A stretch of DNA of 40,357 nt from Eubacteriales bacterium (lineage in GTDB: Bacteria > Bacillota > Clostridia > Saccharofermentanales > UBA5734). Of this stretch, positions 22,821 through 32,021 are shown piece after piece. The number at the start of each line of letters is the position of its first letter. Position 1 is the stretch's first letter. The position numbers and the translations under genes were made by a program. The stretch spans positions 1 to 40,357 of the forward strand of contig JAQVJP010000009.1 in the NCBI GenBank assembly GCA_028695145.1, in the 5' to 3' direction. Under the pieces are notes generated by a model that saw only the letters and a program-made list of their open reading frames with translations, had not been told where the DNA came from and searched no databases.

Positions 22821-24755
22821 TCACTGGTTGGCAAGCTGCTGCAGCAATTCTGAGCTGCGCTTAAGGAACTCAGCCATATCATCTGCAGCCAGAGAACCGT
22901 GACCAAGTCTAGCCAGATCATACACCTGACGAGCGATCTGTTCTGCTTTTTCCTTCTTATCAGACAACTCTCCAAGAGCGTGCAGTTTTGAAACAAGTGG
23001 ATGATCTTCGTTGACAACAAGAGTCTGCTGCAAAGGGAACATGCTGTCAAAATCCATTGCGTTGTCACCTTTGCCCTGCATTTTCTCAAATTGTTTACGC
23101 ATCTCTTGCATTCGGCGATTTTCTTCTGACTCAAGAATCATCGCAGGTAGAGCGTTCTCACCAAGAGCCTGAACCTTGACTTCAAGTTTCTCGTCACCAC
23201 TGGCTTGTCTAAACAGTCCAGTATATGATTCTATCCGATCACTCTCGCTCTCTTTTCCGCCAAGTTCAGCATCAACTCTCTTGAATTTCTTACCACTATT
23301 TTTATACTCAACCATCGACATGAAATGATTATCTAATTCGTGATCCATAACTACAACTTCAAGTCCGCGAGCCTGTGCCATCTGAATATAAGCAACCTGC
23401 TGTTTCGCATCAGGTGTATAGTATATTTCATCCGGCAGCTCAGTTAATGTAAGATACTTGCTGTTTACGGTCTTAAACACAGCGATATCTTTGACTCTAT
23501 CGTAGAATTTTTCATCACGCAGCATTCCGTATTTAACAAAAACACCAATATCCTGCCAATATGATTCATAGGATTCACGCTCGTCTTTAAACAGTTTATT
23601 GAGTTTGTCAGATACCTTACGAATAATGTGACTCGATAGTTTGCTGACATAATCATCATTTTGCAAGAAACTGCGGGAAACATTCAGCGGCAGATCAGGA
23701 CAATCTATACAGCCTTTGAGAAGGAAAAGAAACTCAGGAATTATTTCCTTAATATTATCAGCAACAAAAACCTGATTGTAATAAATCTTAATTCTGCCTT
23801 CAAGTGTTTCGTACATATTATCCGTTTGCGGAAAATAAAGAATACCTTTTAGCTTAAACGGGTAATCCATGTTCAAATGAATCCAGAAGAGCGGCTCCCG
23901 AAAATCACGAAAAGTTGTACGATAGAATTCTTTGTATTCCTCGTCAGTACAATCTGATGGATTCTTCAACCAAAGCGGCGAAACATTGTTGACAGGGGTT
24001 TCGCTATTTTGATTTTCTAAATTTATTTCAGCGGCTTTCTCTTCGTCTTCATTCTTATCAGTTTCTGCAGCGGCTTCCTCTGCCTTCTTCGCGGCCTCTT
24101 CCGCTGCTTTGCGTTCTTCTACAAGATCGCGGAAGTAAATTGGATAAGGCATGAAGTTGCAGTATTTATCAAGAATATCACGAAGAACTGACGCTGTCAG
24201 GAAGGATTTCCCCTCTTCAGACAGTTTCAATGTTATACGAGAACCTCTGCGGTCATAATCGGAACTGTCCATAACATATTCCATGCCATCACTGCTTTGC
24301 CAGCTTGCTGCCTGAGCATCAGGCTGCCAAGAAAGAGTGTCGATTCTCACATCCTCTGAAACCATAAACGCTGAATAGAAGCCAAGACCGAAATGACCAA
24401 TGATACCAGCTTCTTCAGCACCTTTATCCTTATATTTCTCTACAAAATCCATGACACCGGAAAAAGCAATCTGATTGATATACTTACGAATCTCCTCAGT
24501 AGTCATACCAATGCCATTATCCGCTATCACTAACTCACCAGCTTCACTGTCGAAACTGATATCTATTCGGAACTGTTCATCTTCAGGTAGTTTCGCCTCA
24601 CCAAGATCGGCAAGTCTCTTGAGCTTGGAAATGGCATCCGAAGCATTTGAAACGAGCTCCCTCAAGAAAATATCACGATCCGAGTAAAGCCATTTGCGAA
24701 TAATCGGAAAAATATTCTCCGTACTAACTGAAACACGTCCACTTTCTTGATGCAT
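22821..24755 (-). CDS. htpG: Hsp90-family chaperone HtpG
   Basis: 644 residues. The N-terminal GHKL ATPase is complete: ELVSNASDAISKL, ADNGIGM and the GHFGLGFYSAFMV lid region. Next come a linker of about 40 residues very rich in Ala, Glu and Lys (about 213-255), the middle domain with DLPLNVSRSFLQND, and a short C-terminal dimer domain. HtpG usually has little or no charged linker, so this one is notable and recalls the eukaryotic Hsp90 linker. GGAGG lies seven bases before the ATG. Two extended -10 promoter elements lie upstream; there is no complete CIRCE operator. Confidence 0.97.
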   Translation of the reverse strand: MHQESGRVSVSTENIFPIIRKWLYSDRDIFLRELVSNASDAISKLKRLADLGEAKLPEDEQFRIDISFDSEAGELVIADNGIGMTTEEIRKYINQIAFSGVMDFVEKYKDKGAEEAGIIGHFGLGFYSAFMVSEDVRIDTLSWQPDAQAASWQSSDGMEYVMDSSDYDRRGSRITLKLSEEGKSFLTASVLRDILDKYCNFMPYPIYFRDLVEERKAAEEAAKKAEEAAAETDKNEDEEKAAEINLENQNSETPVNNVSPLWLKNPSDCTDEEYKEFYRTTFRDFREPLFWIHLNMDYPFKLKGILYFPQTDNMYETLEGRIKIYYNQVFVADNIKEIIPEFLFLLKGCIDCPDLPLNVSRSFLQNDDYVSKLSSHIIRKVSDKLNKLFKDERESYESYWQDIGVFVKYGMLRDEKFYDRVKDIAVFKTVNSKYLTLTELPDEIYYTPDAKQQVAYIQMAQARGLEVVVMDHELDNHFMSMVEYKNSGKKFKRVDAELGGKESESDRIESYTGLFRQASGDEKLEVKVQALGENALPAMILESEENRRMQEMRKQFEKMQGKGDNAMDFDSMFPLQQTLVVNEDHPLVSKLHALGELSDKKEKAEQIARQVYDLARLGHGSLAADDMAEFLKRSSELLQQLANQ

Positions 24756-24791
24756 TCAAATTCCTCCTTGTTTTTTAAGAAAATAATTATT

Positions 24792-24800
24792 ATTATATCA
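24792..24800 (-). promoter_or_regulatory. Extended -10 promoter of htpG (proximal)
   Basis: The minus strand reads TGATATAAT ending 36 bases before the htpG ATG, giving a leader of about 30 bases. No clear -35 is present. Confidence 0.45.
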
Positions 24801-24848
24801 GCCGCTTTGGCACTCATAAAAATGCCGTCCGCGAGCTTTTGCCAGAAT

Positions 24849-24857
24849 ATTATATCA
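24849..24857 (-). promoter_or_regulatory. Second TGATATAAT element upstream of htpG (distal)
   Basis: An exact copy of the proximal TGATATAAT, 57 bases further upstream, between the aminotransferase stop and htpG. It may be a second tandem promoter. Confidence 0.35.
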
Positions 24858-24874
24858 GTAAAATTAAGGATTAG

Positions 24875-25753
24875 CTAATTCTTATCAGGGCCATAATGTC
24901 TATGATTTTCCAGCCACTCTCTCATGATCATATGATATTTCTGATTGATGGCACAAAACATATCATTATCGGCGGATTTTAATTGATGATCCTCAATTGA
25001 ACTTATTGGCAGTAAATCTATGGGCGAACCGGACAGAAAAGCCGCGTCTATATTGTCATCATTAATCTCATTTTTACTGATCAAGCCAGTTAACATCTCT
25101 GCTCCAGCTTCGGCTATTGCCTGCATAACATATTTTCTTGTAATACCCAGAAGAATTCTCTCATCAGGCGCTGATATCACTTTATTATCTCTAATAAAAA
25201 ACAGATTTGATCTTGATCCTTCAGTCAACAAACCTTTTTGATCAGCCAGCAGCAGCTCAAATGGTCGTCCAAATTTATTATTGCGTGCGAAGCCATCAGC
25301 GACTGCTTCTTTATAGTCAGCTTTGATAATTTTGACGTTAGGATTGTCTCTTTCCCAATCAATAATCAAGGTTGGCACACCTGCGCTCAACTGAGCAAGA
25401 TCAGGATAGTAAGATGGAATCAGATGAATAACATATAGTTCAGGGGTAGCGACAATACGCAGATTCAGCCCCTCAAGGCTGATACCCAGTTCAAGATGAC
25501 GTGAAATCAGATTTCTGCTATGTTTGAGCAGATCTTCAGGTAAAACGAAGCTGCCATTAATAGAATGTTGTAATCTTGCAATATGATCATCCCAGAACAA
25601 AGGAATATTATCTGTTATGCGGATAACCTCATAATACATCAAATGCTCTGTTGGTTGTCTCAGCTTCGTAGATAGATGACTGTCAAAATCATAAAACCGA
25701 CCATCAGCGATTAAATATTTTCCTGCAATGGCATCAATTATTGGATAAGGCAT
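24875..25753 (-). CDS. PLP-dependent class IV aminotransferase
   Basis: 292 residues from the ATG at 25753, which stands seven bases from GAGGAG; the ATG at 25759 is too close. The fold-type IV family includes branched-chain and D-amino-acid aminotransferases and aminodeoxychorismate lyase. Visible features are the PLP-lysine region VKIIKADYKEAVADG and the diagnostic block LLTEGSRSNLFFIRDNKVIS followed by ILLGITR. The substrate cannot be told; the N-terminal part (FDSHLSTKLRQPTEHLMYYE) is not typical of IlvE. It is divergent from argG, with about 240 bases between. htpG follows in the same direction. Confidence 0.85.
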   Translation of the reverse strand: MPYPIIDAIAGKYLIADGRFYDFDSHLSTKLRQPTEHLMYYEVIRITDNIPLFWDDHIARLQHSINGSFVLPEDLLKHSRNLISRHLELGISLEGLNLRIVATPELYVIHLIPSYYPDLAQLSAGVPTLIIDWERDNPNVKIIKADYKEAVADGFARNNKFGRPFELLLADQKGLLTEGSRSNLFFIRDNKVISAPDERILLGITRKYVMQAIAEAGAEMLTGLISKNEINDDNIDAAFLSGSPIDLLPISSIEDHQLKSADNDMFCAINQKYHMIMREWLENHRHYGPDKN

Positions 25754-25834
25754 TGGCATTCTCCTCAACAAATATTTATTTCATATCTATCCAATTATAG
25801 CACGCTGTCATACAAGTTATGAAGAAGCTTTCTT

Positions 25835-25864
25835 TTGACATAGTAAACATGTCAGCAGTATACT
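25835..25864 (+). promoter_or_regulatory. Upstream argG promoter candidate with overlapping inverted repeat
   Basis: TTGACA (25835-25840), 18 bases, TATACT (25859-25864). The spacer carries a perfect inverted repeat TGACAT/ATGTCA (25836-25841 and 25849-25854), placed as a repressor operator would be. Confidence 0.45.
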
Positions 25865-25894
25865 CATAGGAGTTAAGTTGAGCAAAAAGCACAA

Positions 25895-25931
25895 TAGCCA
25901 ATATCAGCTGTTTGATTTATAATTATTCAAA
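25895..25931 (+). promoter_or_regulatory. Proximal argG promoter candidate overlapping an ARG-box-like site
   Basis: TAGCCA (25895-25900), 17 bases, TATAAT (25918-25923). The 18 bases at 25914-25931 agree with the Bacillus ARG box at about 12 positions, best in the right half (ATTCAAA), and overlap the -10. A perfect left half-site TATGCAT lies at 25965-25971. This suggests ArgR control, as expected for arginine synthesis genes. Confidence 0.4.
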
Positions 25932-25995
25932 CAAATAATGTTTTTATGCAATCAATCTACATTTTATGCATATTAATCGCAGGAGGTAATTAATT

Positions 25996-27213
25996 ATGGC
26001 AAAAGAAAAAATTCTGCTGGCTTATTCAGGTGGACTTGATACGTCAATTATCATCCCCTGGCTGCTTGAAAACTATGATTGTGAAGTCATCGCAATGGCT
26101 GGCGAAGTCGGTATCGACCTCGATCATGAAGCTTTGAGGGCAAAAGCACTCAAGTGTGGTGCCAGCAAATGTTACATTGAAGACATTTCAGAAGAGTTCA
26201 TTACAGATTATATTTATCCAACCATGAAAGCAGGCGCCGTTTATGAAGGTAAGTATCTTCTGGGTACTTCGTTCGCACGTCCGATTATCGCTAAGAGAAT
26301 GGTCGAAATAGCGCGCAAAGAAGGTTGCACAACTATCGCGCATGGATGTACCGGCAAGGGCAATGATCAGGTACGTTTTGAACTTACCATCAAGGCACTG
26401 GCTCCTGAAATGAAGATTATCGCCCCCTGGAGAATCTGGGATATCAAATCACGTGATGAAGAAATCGATTACGCTAACGAACGTGGTATCCCTGTCCCGG
26501 TTACAAAAGAGAATAATTATTCAATGGATAAAAATCTCTGGCATCTGAGCCATGAGGGTATGGATCTGGAAGATCCGGCAAATGAACCTCAATATGACAA
26601 GATCCTTGAAATGATGGTTTCACCGGAAATGGCCCCAGACAAGGCAGAATATGTTGAAATAGAATACGAAGCCGGAATACCGGTGCAAGTTAATGGCCAG
26701 GCACTCGCTCCAGTAGATATGCTAAAAGAACTGAATAAAATAGCTGGCAGAAATGGTGTTGGTATAGCTGACATGGTGGAAAATCGTCTTGTCGGTATGA
26801 AATCAAGAGGCGTGTATGAAACACCCGGAGGAACAATAATGTACGCAGCTCACCGTGAGCTCGAGCTGCTCTGTCTTGACAGAGATACTATGCACTATAA
26901 GGATCTTGTTGCTCAGAAGTATGCGGAGCTTGTATATTTCGGACAATGGTTCCATCCTCTGCGCGAGGCTCTTGATGCTTTTGTTAATGAAACTCAAAAA
27001 ACCGTTAGTGGTAAAGTAAAACTTAAATTATACAAAGGCAATGTCATACCGGCTGGCACAACCTCTCCTTTCTCACTTTACGAAGAAGAGTTGTCAACAT
27101 TTGGTGAAGATGTGGTTTATGATCAGGCAGATGCCGGCGGCTTCATTAATTGCTTTGGTTTACCGATGAAAGTTGTAGCTCAAATGAAGAAACGCAACGG
27201 CCTGCTGGATTAA
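25996..27213 (+). CDS. argG: Argininosuccinate synthase
   Basis: 405 residues, the usual length. It joins citrulline and aspartate with ATP to form argininosuccinate. The N-terminal ATP-pyrophosphatase loop [15 protein letters not shown] is intact; [14 protein letters not shown] and the tetramer-region block [18 protein letters not shown] are also present. AGGAGG lies nine bases before the ATG. argH follows after a 40-base gap, so the two form an operon. Confidence 0.98.
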   Translation: MAKEKILLAYSGGLDTSIIIPWLLENYDCEVIAMAGEVGIDLDHEALRAKALKCGASKCYIEDISEEFITDYIYPTMKAGAVYEGKYLLGTSFARPIIAKRMVEIARKEGCTTIAHGCTGKGNDQVRFELTIKALAPEMKIIAPWRIWDIKSRDEEIDYANERGIPVPVTKENNYSMDKNLWHLSHEGMDLEDPANEPQYDKILEMMVSPEMAPDKAEYVEIEYEAGIPVQVNGQALAPVDMLKELNKIAGRNGVGIADMVENRLVGMKSRGVYETPGGTIMYAAHRELELLCLDRDTMHYKDLVAQKYAELVYFGQWFHPLREALDAFVNETQKTVSGKVKLKLYKGNVIPAGTTSPFSLYEEELSTFGEDVVYDQADAGGFINCFGLPMKVVAQMKKRNGLLD

Positions 27214-27253
27214 GTATACATCCACTGGCACCTGATACAGAGAGGCTATGTTA

Positions 27254-28684
27254 ATGTCGCAGAATAATACAACTATTAATAATTCCAATCTGCAGGAAAC
27301 ACCGGCTCAGAGCTCAAAACTCTGGGCCGGACGTTTCAGCAAAGAAACAGATACAGCAGTCAACGCCTATAATTCCTCAATTTCTTTTGACGCCCGCATG
27401 TACAAGCATGATATACGCGGCAGTCAAGCACATGCTGCTATGCTGGCAGCACAGAGTATTATCAGCAATGATGACGCTGTTGCAATAATCGATGGTCTCG
27501 ACAGCATTTTAAATGACATTGAGACCGGTAAGCTTATGTTTGATCCACAAGCTGAAGATATCCACATGTTTATTGAAGCTGAATTGACAAACAGAATCGG
27601 CGACGCTGGTAGAAGACTGCACACAGGCAGAAGCCGAAATGATCAGGTAGCTCTTGACTTGAGATTATACCTTGCGGACGCCACCGCAGAAATCAGAGAG
27701 CTAATTCTCAATCTGTATTACACACTGCTTGATTTATGCCGCAGCCATACAGAAACAATAATGCCCGGCTATACACATCTTCAACGTGCACAGCCAATCA
27801 CTATGGCTCATCATTTGATGGCTTATGTTGAGATGCTCTCAAGAGATATTGACCGTTTGGATGACTGTACAAGACGTATGGACGTCATGCCGTTAGGTTC
27901 AGGAGCACTTGCCGGTACAACTTACAATCTTGATCGTAATGCGGTTGCTCAGAAGCTTGGTTTCAAAGCGATTTCGCTAAACAGCCTTGATGGAGTATCT
28001 GATCGCGATTACGCGATTGAGCTTGCAAGCGCATTATCCATCTTTATGATGCATCTATCAAGACTAAGTGAAGAAATAATTCTCTGGTCCAGCCAGGAGT
28101 TCGCTTTTGTTGATCTTGATGACGCATACAGCACCGGCAGCAGTATTATGCCCCAGAAGAAAAATCCCGATATAGCTGAGCTGACCAGAGGCAAAACCGG
28201 TCGTGTCTATGGTTCACTAATGACACTTCTGACAATGATGAAGGGACTTCCGCTTGCCTATAACAAGGATATGCAGGAAGATAAGGAAGCTATATTCGAC
28301 GCAGTTGATACGGTTAAAATGTGTCTGCCGGCTTTTACCGGTATGTTATCAACTATGAAAGTGAAATCAGACAGCTGCCGCAGAGCTGCTGCCGGTGGTT
28401 TTACAAACGCTACCGATCTTGCTGATTATCTGGTAAAAAAAGGACTCCCCTTCCGCAATGCGCATGAAGTTTCAGGTAAAATGGTGCGCTATTGTGTTGA
28501 GAAAAAATGTGCTCTTGAAGACCTGAATCTGGAGGAAATGTTAACTTTTTCAAACTTGATTGATGAAGATATTTTTACCGCTATCAGTCTTGATACATGT
28601 GTAAGGCAGCGAAAAATCACGGGAGCTCCAGCGCCTGAAACTGTGGCGGCTGCAATTGAAGCTGCTGCTGCAAGATTTAACTGA
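27254..28684 (+). CDS. argH: Argininosuccinate lyase
   Basis: 476 residues; it splits argininosuccinate into arginine and fumarate. The fumarase/aspartase superfamily signature GSSIMPQKKNPD is complete, with LWAGRFSKETD at the N-terminus and TGRSRNDQVALDLRLY further on. The ATG at 27254 is eight bases from GAGAGG; the ATG at 27248 is too close. It is the last gene of the argGH operon and is followed 29 bases later by an intrinsic terminator. Confidence 0.98.
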   Translation: MSQNNTTINNSNLQETPAQSSKLWAGRFSKETDTAVNAYNSSISFDARMYKHDIRGSQAHAAMLAAQSIISNDDAVAIIDGLDSILNDIETGKLMFDPQAEDIHMFIEAELTNRIGDAGRRLHTGRSRNDQVALDLRLYLADATAEIRELILNLYYTLLDLCRSHTETIMPGYTHLQRAQPITMAHHLMAYVEMLSRDIDRLDDCTRRMDVMPLGSGALAGTTYNLDRNAVAQKLGFKAISLNSLDGVSDRDYAIELASALSIFMMHLSRLSEEIILWSSQEFAFVDLDDAYSTGSSIMPQKKNPDIAELTRGKTGRVYGSLMTLLTMMKGLPLAYNKDMQEDKEAIFDAVDTVKMCLPAFTGMLSTMKVKSDSCRRAAAGGFTNATDLADYLVKKGLPFRNAHEVSGKMVRYCVEKKCALEDLNLEEMLTFSNLIDEDIFTAISLDTCVRQRKITGAPAPETVAAAIEAAAARFN

Positions 28685-28709
28685 TTATATTTAAAATTAC
28701 CTTGGCGAA

Positions 28710-28756
28710 ACAAAACACGGGAGCAGTCATATGACAGCCCCCGTGTTTATGTTTTG
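28710..28756 (+). terminator. Intrinsic terminator after argH, probably bidirectional
   Basis: AAACACGGG (28713-28721) pairs perfectly with CCCGTGTTT (28740-28748), and the loop contains the palindrome GTCATATGAC. T-rich sequence follows on the plus strand and A-rich sequence precedes the stem, so it can also serve the convergent UPF0210 gene. Confidence 0.8.
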
Positions 28757-28781
28757 TCTTCATATTGTCAAAAAGTTACAA

Positions 28782-30140
28782 TCAATTTTTCATACTATGA
28801 ATAGGTGCCGGTATTCTGCCTCCACGATTAATGAAGTCGGCAGGTGATGCTGAATTGACTTTCATAATAGGAGCCGATCCAAGCAGACCACCATAAGAAA
28901 CCGTATCACCAACTGTCTTACCGGGAACAGGTATAATACGCACAGCTGTGGTTTTATTGTTGAAGGTACCGACAGCCATCTCGTCAGCTATTATACCGGA
29001 AATAGTCTCCGCAGGAGTATCTCCCGGAATAGCTACCATATCGATGCCGACAGAACAGACACAGGTCATTGCTTCAAGTTTCTCAAGCGAGAGCGCGCCC
29101 GCATTCACAGCGGCAATCATACCTTCATCTTCGCTAACAGGAATAAACGCTCCACTTAAACCACCGACAAAAGATGATGCCATTGTCCCACCCTTCTTAA
29201 CCGCGTCATTGAGCATTGCCAGAGCAGCCGTAGTCCCCCAGGCGCCACACGTATCGAGCCCAAACTCTTCAAGTATCCTGGCAATGGAGTCACCAACAAC
29301 CGGGGTAGGTGCAAGTGAAAGATCAATAATACCAAACGGCACATCAAGTCTCCTTGATGCCTCACGAGCGACAAGCTGGCCAACTCTGGTTATTTTAAAC
29401 GCCGCTCTCTTGATGGTATCTGCAAGCACGCCAAGATCTTGTCCGCGGGCACTCTCCATAGCATGTTTAACAACACCTGGTCCGCTTACTCCAACGTTAA
29501 TAACACATTCAGGTTCGCCAGGACCGAGAAAAGCTCCGGCCATGAACGGATTATCGTCAGGAGCATTGGCAAACACTACAAGTTTAGCGCAGCCAATCGC
29601 GTCCTGATCAGCAGTCAGTTCAGCTGTCTGCTTGATTATTTTACCCATATCACGAACTGCATCCATATTAATACCCACTCTGGTAGTTGCCAGATTTATG
29701 GATGAGCATACGAGATCAGTTGTAGCAAGAGCTTCTGGAATTGAAGCTATCAAAGCTCTATCACTATCCGAATAGCCTTTTTGAACAAGTGCGGAAAAAC
29801 CACCAATAAAATTTATACCAACCTGAGCGGCAGCTCTGTCAAGCGCGCGTGCGTAACAAGTATAATCTCTGGTATCACCGGAAGCTGCCACAAGCGAAAT
29901 AGGCGTTACGGATATTCTCTTATGAATGATTGGTATACCATATTCCCTGCTTATATCTTCGCCCGTTTTGACAAGATGCTCAGCCTTACGACATATTTTA
30001 TCGTAAATTATCTGGCAGGTTTTCTCACTGTCGCCGGTAGCACAATCCATGAGTGAAATACCCATAGTAATTGTTCGAACATCCAGATGTTGTTCCTGGA
30101 ACATTCTGATAGTTTCCAATATCTCAAATTCATTGAACAT
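28782..30140 (-). CDS. UPF0210 (PFL-like, DUF711) family protein
   Basis: 452 residues, full length for the family. The N-terminus [20 protein letters not shown] and MGISLMDC are typical, and glycine-rich blocks such as [13 protein letters not shown] recall the glycyl-radical/PFL-like barrel the family is named for. No reaction has been established. It lies 21 bases after the ACT-domain gene; the UPF0237-UPF0210 pairing is conserved across Firmicutes and archaea, which implies a joint function. The ribosome site before the ATG is weak, in line with translation coupled to the ACT gene. Confidence 0.9.
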   Translation of the reverse strand: MFNEFEILETIRMFQEQHLDVRTITMGISLMDCATGDSEKTCQIIYDKICRKAEHLVKTGEDISREYGIPIIHKRISVTPISLVAASGDTRDYTCYARALDRAAAQVGINFIGGFSALVQKGYSDSDRALIASIPEALATTDLVCSSINLATTRVGINMDAVRDMGKIIKQTAELTADQDAIGCAKLVVFANAPDDNPFMAGAFLGPGEPECVINVGVSGPGVVKHAMESARGQDLGVLADTIKRAAFKITRVGQLVAREASRRLDVPFGIIDLSLAPTPVVGDSIARILEEFGLDTCGAWGTTAALAMLNDAVKKGGTMASSFVGGLSGAFIPVSEDEGMIAAVNAGALSLEKLEAMTCVCSVGIDMVAIPGDTPAETISGIIADEMAVGTFNNKTTAVRIIPVPGKTVGDTVSYGGLLGSAPIMKVNSASPADFINRGGRIPAPIHSMKN

Positions 30141-30161
30141 AAATTACACAGACCGGTCCCT

Positions 30162-30455
30162 TCATATGCGATGCATAGCATCAAAAATATCAGTATGTTG
30201 AATTCTAATCGATATCTCCAACGATTTGCCAAGAGCTTCCAGCTCGTCAGCCAACAGTTTGATATCTTCCTGTGATTTACTAAGATCAACCATCATAATC
30301 ATCGTAAACACATCTTGAAGGATTGTCTGAGAAATATCGTTGATATTTACGTTTTTATCTGCCAGCAATCTTGACACCGCAGCTATTATACCGACACGGT
30401 CATGTCCGACAACCGTAATAACGGCTGTTTGTTTCTTTGTTTGCGTGTTGTCCAT
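30162..30455 (-). CDS. ACT-domain protein, UPF0237 family
   Basis: 97 residues forming one ACT domain (TAVITVVGHDRVGIIAAVSR, then NVNINDISQTILQDVFTM). ACT domains bind amino acids or other small ligands and regulate partner proteins; this family resembles the GcvR type. Its partner is almost certainly the UPF0210 protein encoded next. AAGGAG lies six bases before the ATG. Confidence 0.92.
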   Translation of the reverse strand: MDNTQTKKQTAVITVVGHDRVGIIAAVSRLLADKNVNINDISQTILQDVFTMIMMVDLSKSQEDIKLLADELEALGKSLEISIRIQHTDIFDAMHRI

Positions 30456-30475
30456 ACCAAACTCCTTAAATCATC

Positions 30476-30504
30476 ATAAACTATCATATTATCTGACAGT
30501 TTAT
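30476..30504. repeat. 7-bp inverted repeat upstream of the ACT-UPF0210 pair
   Basis: ATAAACT (30476-30482) and AGTTTAT (30498-30504) are exact reverse complements around 15 bases, 20 bases before the ACT start codon. The spacing suits a dimeric repressor; a TAATAT -10-like sequence lies inside. Confidence 0.3.
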
Positions 30505-30558
30505 TCTACTGCTTTTGTATTCAGCTTGCCAGTCATATCCAATTGACAAATTGTCGAT

Positions 30559-31290
30559 TCAAACCTTATATTCAGCGAGAAGTTCTGTTAATTCAGTCTC
30601 TGGTCTGATGGCAGAAGCTTCGGCAAGCAGTTCGGCCGGATCTATCAGTGGTAGCATATGCGTGAGCAGCAAGCGTTTCACGCCGCAGCGATTGGCGGTT
30701 TCAGCACATTCAGCCGCAGTTAGATGCATCATAACAGGTTTACGGTGTTTTTCAAGCATGCCGGCATCCATAATTGCCAGGTCAGCATCCTGTAGCAAAT
30801 CATCAAGTGACTCGCACGGGGTAGAATCTGCAGTAAAAGCAAAAACTCTGCCCTCATGTTCAATTCTTAGACCATAGGTCTCGATCGGATGATTCATCCG
30901 ATAAGTTTCAAGATTCGCGCCATAAAGATTCATTTTCATATGCTCTTTTAGTTGCCCTACTATCAGCAAGCCTTCACCTTGCAGACTGTCAGCAGCCATT
31001 TCCGGAGTTGCAGGCGCGAAAACCGGCAGAGGTTCACGATCCAGTCCATATTTACGAGACAGATCAACAGCGTACTTCAAAACATCAACATCACTGATAT
31101 GGTCAGAATGCAAATGTGTAATAATCACAGCGTCCAACTGAGCGATATTTATATACCTGAACATATTCGACAGCACGCCACTGCCACAATCAATAAGTAT
31201 ATAATGTCCTTCTATTTCCAGAAGATACCCTGATGTGGCTCCGCCTGCAGCGGGGAAACCACCTGAGTTACCCAAAACTGTTAGTTTCAT
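30559..31290 (-). CDS. MBL-fold metallo-hydrolase (RNase Z-like branch)
   Basis: 243 residues. The metallo-beta-lactamase motif ITHLHSDHISDVDVL holds His59, His61, Asp63 and His64. Further metal ligands are likely in NHP, TADST and LTHM. The overall layout (LGNSGGFPAAGGATSGYLLE at the start, ADLAIMDAGM later) matches the RNase Z/phosphodiesterase-like branch without a known substrate. AGGAGG lies ten bases before the ATG, and a TGATAAAAT extended -10-like sequence at 31343-31351 may drive it. It follows the cyclo-ligase gene by 77 bases. Confidence 0.88.
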   Translation of the reverse strand: MKLTVLGNSGGFPAAGGATSGYLLEIEGHYILIDCGSGVLSNMFRYINIAQLDAVIITHLHSDHISDVDVLKYAVDLSRKYGLDREPLPVFAPATPEMAADSLQGEGLLIVGQLKEHMKMNLYGANLETYRMNHPIETYGLRIEHEGRVFAFTADSTPCESLDDLLQDADLAIMDAGMLEKHRKPVMMHLTAAECAETANRCGVKRLLLTHMLPLIDPAELLAEASAIRPETELTELLAEYKV

Positions 31291-31367
31291 CTTATCTAAT
31301 CCTCCTGTTCCAGAGATTGTGAAGAAACATTTGTTTAGGTATATTTTATCATAAGAATAATAATGTT

Positions 31368-32018
31368 TCAGAAAACAAGTTCAATCGGTGATTCTATAGT
31401 TTTCTGGACACCTGAGATTGTTAAGATAGCATCAACCGGCTGATCATGCTCCGCAACAGGTACTTGCTCAACAATCTGACCTTCAAGCGCAGCTGCTATT
31501 GTGACACAACTGTGATTCATGCTCGCTAAATATGTGTCATAATAAGCCTTGCCCCAGCCAAGTCTGCCTCCCTGCATATCAAATGCAAGTCCAGGCATAA
31601 TAATTATATCAGGCGTAATTATTGATGCCTTATCATAAGGCGGCTCCATCACACCAAAATGCCCTCTGTTGAACCATTTTTCTTCTATGGGGACAGGCGC
31701 TGATACAAATACCATTTGTCTGCTATTATCGCAATCTTTTTTTAAGACAATGGGAAAAGCAAGGTCCCAGCCTATACTCTGCAATTCACTCCATGCGCAA
31801 GCGAAATCAGCTTCGTGGCGAAATGCATTATAAAGGGCGATTACCGGCCGCTTATTCTGAGTCCGTGCGCGAAACCAATTATCATTCCTGCGCACAAACT
31901 CAATCAGCAAATCACAAAGAATCGCAGATTGTCTCAATACTTCTTCTAATTTAAGTGTTTGCCGCCACACGGACATCTCACCGCGGAGCCTAACTTTTGC
32001 CTGTGTTATATCTTCCAT
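31368..32018 (-). CDS. 5-formyltetrahydrofolate cyclo-ligase
   Basis: 216 residues. It converts 5-formyl-THF with ATP to 5,10-methenyl-THF, rescuing folate into one-carbon metabolism. The C-terminal signature MPGLAFDMQGGRLGWGKAYY is present; the usual GKGYYD reads GKAYYD. The N-terminus KVRLRGEMSVWRQTL matches the family opening. It starts three bases after the stop of the corrinoid activator gene, whose last codons contain its GGAG site, so the two are tightly coupled. Confidence 0.93.
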   Translation of the reverse strand: MEDITQAKVRLRGEMSVWRQTLKLEEVLRQSAILCDLLIEFVRRNDNWFRARTQNKRPVIALYNAFRHEADFACAWSELQSIGWDLAFPIVLKKDCDNSRQMVFVSAPVPIEEKWFNRGHFGVMEPPYDKASIITPDIIIMPGLAFDMQGGRLGWGKAYYDTYLASMNHSCVTIAAALEGQIVEQVPVAEHDQPVDAILTISGVQKTIESPIELVF

Positions 32019-32021
32019 TTT

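Noticed and set aside
24807-24815. TTGGCACTC, similar to half of a CIRCE heat-shock operator, upstream of htpG
   Set aside because: The matching half at a nine-base spacing is absent, and htpG is usually outside the HrcA regulon.
28948-29607. Open frame of 219 codons opposite the UPF0210 gene
   Set aside because: Antisense shadow of a strongly conserved gene; Ser/Pro/Ala-rich composition follows from the codons of the other strand.
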